Assembly: GCA_022749755.1 (NCBI GenBank) | Contig: CM040440.1 | Span: 19,393,269 to 19,457,268, forward strand | Length of the DNA stretch: 64,000 nucleotides | Source: Azadirachta indica | Taxonomy: Eukaryota; Streptophyta; Magnoliopsida; Sapindales; Meliaceae | Direction: 5' to 3' | In this document: piece after piece, positions 59,948 through 64,000 of the stretch | Position numbering within the stretch: position 1 is the stretch's first letter | How the letters are laid out: every line of letters begins with the position of its first letter | Notes under the pieces: model-generated | Seen by the model: the letters and a program-made list of their open reading frames with translations, nothing else | Told to the model about the DNA's origin: nothing | The model's database searches: none | Made by a program: the position numbers and the translations under genes

Positions 59948-61886
59948 ATGGCCAAGAAACTCGTGCAATACTCCGTGGTAACTAATACTCTTTCTTTCTC
60001 TGCTTAAACCGTATACTCACCTGCTGTTTTGCTAGTTTGTATATTCAGTGAGATGTATGTGTGTGGTTGAACTTGAATCTGCAGGTGGATGCATTCACAG
60101 ACTCCGCGTTCAAGGGAAACCCGGCTGCGGTGTGTTTGTTGGAGGAAGAGAAAGATGAGAAATGGTTGCAGTTAGTGGCTTCTGAATTCAATATCTCTCA
60201 AACCTGTTACTTGACTCTTATTGATGACTCCCCTAATCCTAGATTTCGTCTCAGATGGTTCACTCCTGTTGCTGAGGTTCGTTTTATTTCTGTAAATAGT
60301 GTGGTAAAGTTATGTATAAGCTATGAATAGAAAGGATACAAGCGTTATGTGGTTAATAAAGTTATTGGGCTCATATCAGTCGCTTGATGATTTGTCTTAT
60401 TTATATGGGGGTTGATATGATCGAATACAGTAAATGTTGAAAGCAACTGGAAGTCACAAGCCACAACTATGTATTGATGATACCCTTTTGCAGGTTAAGC
60501 TTTGCGGTCATGCAACATTGGCAGCTGCACACACCCTATTCTCCAGAGGTTTGGTGAACTCCAACATAATTGAATTTGTCACACTATCTGGAATTCTGAC
60601 TGCCAAAAAGGTTCCAGATGTCAACGCAGCCAATGACACCAATTCACACAATGGTGAAGCAGAAGGGTGTAGCTTTATTGAACTGGATTTTCCTCCTGTT
60701 CCAACTACTGACTTCAATTCTGATGAAGTTTCACTAATTCAAAAAGCTTTGTGTGTTTCTTCAACTTCAATCATTGAAATGAAGATAACAACTACCTCGA
60801 AAGATGTCCTTGTAATACTTTCTAATCTCTTAACCTGCTACATAAATTTTGATTTGGTGTAGAAAGGACAACATTGTTTCAGTCTTTAACGAGAATTCAG
60901 TATCTACTCTGAATGAAGTGGCTGCATTATGCAGGTGGCGCTCCCATCAGCAAAATCTGTTACAGAATTACAGCCACAGTTTGGTGAAATGCTGAACTGT
61001 CCTGGAAGAGGCATAATTGTTTCAGGGCTTGCTCCTCCAGAGTCTAGGTTTGATTTTTACAGCCGATTCTTCTGCCCTAAACTTGGCATCAATGAGGTAA
61101 TTATTAGATGGTATTTAATGTCACATTTTGTAATATGTCTTTCATATTGCCTAAGTTAAGGAATGAATTAGCGTTATACATCTTCCGGACAACCACAAAG
61201 ATATTTTCCACTATGAATCTACTCTATTCGGAGAGTCGCCTTAGCTAGCGATGTAGGATGTCATAACACATACAACTATCCTGAGCATGGACCTCATTAT
61301 ATATGTATGTACACATATGAGTAAATTATAACTCATGCTATCATTCCTGCATCCAGAAATATGAGGTCTGCAAATTGAGATGCTGAAAATGAACACATGA
61401 TTTTCCACTTCAAATTCTTTCCGAACAGCTTTACACCCTGTCCCTAACTTCACAGCCTGTGATCCATGTCGCATAGGCTAATTCTAATTTCAATATAAGA
61501 CACCACGGAGGCATGGAATTTACTTTTCTTTGGTGTATCAAACATGAAAAAGCCATCTTTGAAAACTCTCCAGATAGAAACAAATCTAATGTACTCTCTC
61601 ACGTGGTTGTTCTCAGGATCCTGTTTGTGGAAGTGCACATTGTGCTTTGGCGACCTACTGGAGCCAAAAGCTGGGAAAACATGATTTCGTAGCATTTCAG
61701 GTACTCTCTCTGCTTTTTGTTTGTCAACACATTCATATTTGTGGTAATGTATTGATTACAAATTTCTAACTCACTCAGGCATCAGCAAGAAGTGGAATCT
61801 TGAACATTCATTACCATGAGCAGAAACAGAGAGTGCTGCTGCGAGGGAAAGCTGTTACTGTAATGGAAGGCTCCCTGTTGGTTTAG
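59948..61886 (+). CDS. PhzF-family protein, copy B (catalytic Glu replaced by Gln)
   Basis: Same family as copy A. Six exons: 59948-59977, 60085-60276, 60494-60811, 60935-61096, 61617-61700, 61779-61886, giving 297 residues, all phases intact and no stop. The N-terminus MAKKLVQYSV joins VDAFTDSAFKGNPAAVCLL through a normal TGCAG acceptor, the structure expected of plant PhzF genes. Differences from copy A at conserved places: SQTCYL instead of SETAYL (Gln49, codon 60199-60201), KLCGHATLA instead of DLCGHATLA, and DPVCGSAHC instead of DPVTGSAHC. The conserved Glu is the catalytic acid/base in studied PhzF enzymes, so isomerase activity is doubtful. It may be a decaying paralog or one with a changed role. 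Exon 4 is almost identical to copy A (one base differs), through gene conversion. Confidence 0.85.
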
Positions 61887-63009
61887 ATTTCCAGTCATTT
61901 CCGTTGTGCTTGTGTGATTAAATCCAAATAGATCTCCATTGTTATGTGTAATGATCTCCTGGATTGTTAATTGAAACCTTTTAATTCCCTGATCTCATTT
62001 CGATACCTTGCTGGAGACAATCTCTCTCATTGCAACACTCCAGTGATCTCACGTAACCAGGTTGAATTAAAATACATAAATGCTATACATTATAATGTTC
62101 AATATCCATAACGCTATCATGACAATCCTGTTTTCCCGCGAACTCCAACCGACATTCGAAATCAAATATTCACGAAGTACTGAAGATTGATTAGAGATAA
62201 TAATGTTTGATATAAATTTTTGACTAAACTCTGACTAATATCTCGGTACTAATAAGAAAAGACTGCTGAAATAAAATGAGATATCAAAATTCTATGTTAC
62301 CGGTAATATATAAACGGCATCCCAAGACATATAGTAGGTTTATAGCAAGTAACTTAAGATTAATAATTAAATGTTTCTAAATTAAGAAATCTAAAGTTGC
62401 TATAAAAATATACAAGATACATTATATTTTTAACTATTAAAAATATTTTTGAGAATACTTCATTTTTTCTCTAGTGAGAAATCCTTATTTCATACATATA
62501 ATTCAAATCTATGAAATAGATAAGATGGAAAAAAATTATTGTGATATGTGATTAAGGAACATGTTTATATGAAGTCAAATCAGTCATTTAGACAGCTGGA
62601 TTCTAAATGGGCGTTTTGGATTAGCATGCATGTGGATATTAGTCCAAAGTGCATAATGGGCCCAACTGATCTGCTACTTTGAAAATGGGTTAAACCTCGG
62701 TATTCTGCTCGACAAAATTCAAGAACGACCCAACAGTATGAATTACAACGTGCCACAGAGGATTGGATTTTTGGATGAGTTGCTTTTTGTCGATCGAGCC
62801 GAAACAAGAGAACGGAGGCCTCTTTCAAGAGAGGAAAGCTTGCCGACCTACCAAATCAATTATTTTATTCACAATTAATCGATTGTGTTTGTGTCTGACT
62901 TTGATATACATATATGTTCAAATGTATCGGTCAATTGACTGATTCGTACTAAGATTTTATGTAAAGCAAATCCATTAATACTTGAGTTTGACATTTGACG
63001 GCCCATCAA

Positions 63010-63050
<41 letters not shown>

Positions 63051-63051
63051 C
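63010..63051. repeat. Compound TA-TG microsatellite
   Basis: About ten TA units directly followed by about ten TG units, within duplication copy B. Absent from the matching place in copy A. Confidence 0.9.
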
Positions 63052-63494
63052 ACGTAAATATATCATGCATTCATTCTAACGATGTTTTAATTAATTAGCA
63101 GATAAACTTATGTCTGAAAAGATTACGTGATAATGCTGATTACAACTGACAGACAAACTGTACCTTTCAATAGGAACTATAACATTATCCTTGACTATTA
63201 GCAAACTTTAATAACCTCATTATCATAAAAATTAACATGTTATACCCGTAAAGTTAAAAACAGCAATTAAAGGTAGACACTGCGAGTCCTAGAGGAGTAC
63301 GATTCAAGCACGACAACTTACGCTATCCAGAAGGGACGCGATTCTGAATTCTGATATTGACTTGGACCGTAATATGTAATTGATTTATCTTTAATTGAAC
63401 CGCGACAAGAATCTTCTGTGCACGATTTGTATACCTGTAGGCTTTGCATTAATATGAAAGGAAAATATGTGCTCGGCTAATTATGATAAAGAAC

Positions 63495-63502
63495 TATAAA
63501 TA
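63495..63502 (+). promoter_or_regulatory. TATA box of EDGP-like gene
   Basis: TATAAATA 39 bases before the start codon, implying a very short 5' leader. Confidence 0.55.
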
Positions 63503-63540
63503 CTGGGTAATCGGCCGCCATCTCTTCACATCCATTTTCG

Positions 63541-64000
63541 ATGGCGTCTTCTCTTCAATACTTTCTCTTCTCTTCTCTCCTCCTGTTCTTCATTTCTCCC
63601 TCTTTTGCTCAGCAATCTTTCCGCCCCAAAGCTCTGGTCATTCCTGTCTCAAAAGATGCTTCAACCCTTCAATATCTTACTAACATCAATCAAAGAACCC
63701 CGCTCGTTCCAATAAACCTTGTGGTTGATCTTGGCGGTCAATTCTTATGGGTTGATTGTGAACGAAACTATGTTTCTTCAACTTACCGGCCGGCCAGGTG
63801 TGGTTCAGCCCAATGCTCATTGGCTAGAGCCAATGGGTGTGGCGACTGTTTTTCAGCCCCCGGGCCGGGATGCAATAACAATACATGCGGTGTCTTGCCA
63901 GATAACACCGTCACTCGCACTGCCACAGGGGGGGAAGTTGCTCAGGATGTAGTGTCTGTTCAGTCAACAAATGGGTTCAATCCTGGTAGGAATGTTACAG
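63541..64000 (+). CDS. EDGP / xylanase-inhibitor-like aspartic-protease homolog (5' part, cut by window end)
   Basis: An open frame from ATG 63541 to the window edge, 153 codons, continuing beyond. Residues 1-23 form a signal peptide (hydrophobic LLLFFISPSFA), so it is secreted. The mature part starts QQSFRPKALVIPVSKD, the typical opening of extracellular dermal glycoprotein / basic 7S globulin / TAXI-type xylanase inhibitor proteins. The first catalytic-site position reads VDLGGQFLWVDC, where active pepsins have Asp-Thr/Ser-Gly-Ser. This family often has altered active sites and acts as an inhibitor or receptor-like protein rather than a protease. The Cys-rich flap-side segment (CGSAQCSLA, then CGDC, CNNNTCG) is also typical. 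Usual family length is about 430-450 residues and usually intronless, so roughly one third is visible. Confidence 0.9.
   Translation, partial: MASSLQYFLFSSLLLFFISPSFAQQSFRPKALVIPVSKDASTLQYLTNINQRTPLVPINLVVDLGGQFLWVDCERNYVSSTYRPARCGSAQCSLARANGCGDCFSAPGPGCNNNTCGVLPDNTVTRTATGGEVAQDVVSVQSTNGFNPGRNVT

Larger units (their letters stand above)
58036..63265 (+). repeat. Segmental duplication, copy B
   Basis: Direct repeat of about 52833-57905. The left edge is a sharp junction between an inverted fragment and R3H exon 6. The right edge fades near 63265, just before the EDGP-like gene's promoter. Confidence 0.85.
61887..63540. other. Intergenic DNA downstream of PhzF B and EDGP-like promoter
   Basis: Duplicate of the PhzF A downstream flank up to about 63265, then the 5' flank of the EDGP-like gene. 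A compound TA/TG microsatellite lies at about 63010-63051. No other gene. Confidence 0.55.

Noticed and set aside
1..64000. tRNA, rRNA, CRISPR or prokaryotic operon-like systems
   Set aside because: No cloverleaf, rRNA, regularly spaced repeat array or polycistronic arrangement was seen. The content is typical plant nuclear DNA.

Overview
This is a window of eudicot plant nuclear DNA. It has AT-rich intergenic DNA full of TA microsatellites, short exons separated by GT-AG introns, and plant-only families (PORR, DVL/RTFL, isopentenyltransferase, plant-type GPX, EDGP/TAXI-like proteins). The protein sequences look like a woody rosid, and Citrus (Sapindales) is my best guess. The genus is an inference from general similarity, not a search result.

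Layout, left to right. (1) 0.9-3.1 kb, +: a six-exon thioredoxin-type glutathione peroxidase. (2) 5.6 and 11.1 kb, +: two tiny intronless DVL/ROTUNDIFOLIA-like peptide genes about 5.4 kb apart. (3) 12.1-16.7 kb, -: an eight-exon CUE-domain/coiled-coil protein with a MITE-like element in one intron and a local tandem duplication of a splice-acceptor region. (4) 19.7-24.1 kb, -: a 13-exon DUF21 (CNNM)-CBS membrane protein. (5) 25.8-27.1 kb, +: an intronless PORR-domain organellar RNA-binding protein. (6) 29.2-29.8 kb, +: a secreted eight-cysteine (LTP/AAI-like) protein with a large Pro/His/Asp-rich insertion. (7) 31.6-32.5 kb, -: an adenylate isopentenyltransferase (IPT3-like, C-terminal CaaX box), which makes cytokinin. 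(8) 35.4-40.7 kb: a decayed, internally deleted Ty3/gypsy chromovirus with both LTRs and a probable nested insertion. (9) 41.7-44.0 kb, +: a DedA/VTT (TVP38/TMEM64) membrane protein with two apparent GC-AG introns. (10) 44.9-47.8 kb, -: a bHLH-like transcription factor with a degenerate basic region. (11) 50.6-53.3 kb, +: an R3H-domain protein. (12) 54.6-56.6 and 59.9-61.9 kb, +: two PhzF-family genes in a roughly 5 kb direct segmental duplication that also carried the 3' end of the R3H gene (now a pseudogene fragment at 58.0-58.6 kb). (13) 63.5 kb to the end, +: the 5' part of an EDGP/xylanase-inhibitor-like aspartic-protease homolog, cut by the window edge.

The genes do not form a pathway. 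As in most plant chromosomes they are independent neighbours. The most informative region is the PhzF duplication. One copy (A) appears to have lost its ancestral exon-2 splice acceptor but gained an in-frame ATG. The other copy (B) kept its gene structure but has Gln in place of the expected catalytic Glu. The two share a 455-base tract with no differences inside an otherwise clearly diverged duplication, which suggests recent gene conversion. No tRNA, rRNA, CRISPR or prokaryotic-type system was seen. Exon boundaries were derived by hand from splice consensus, reading-frame continuity and family resemblance. They are internally frame-consistent but have not been tested against transcripts.
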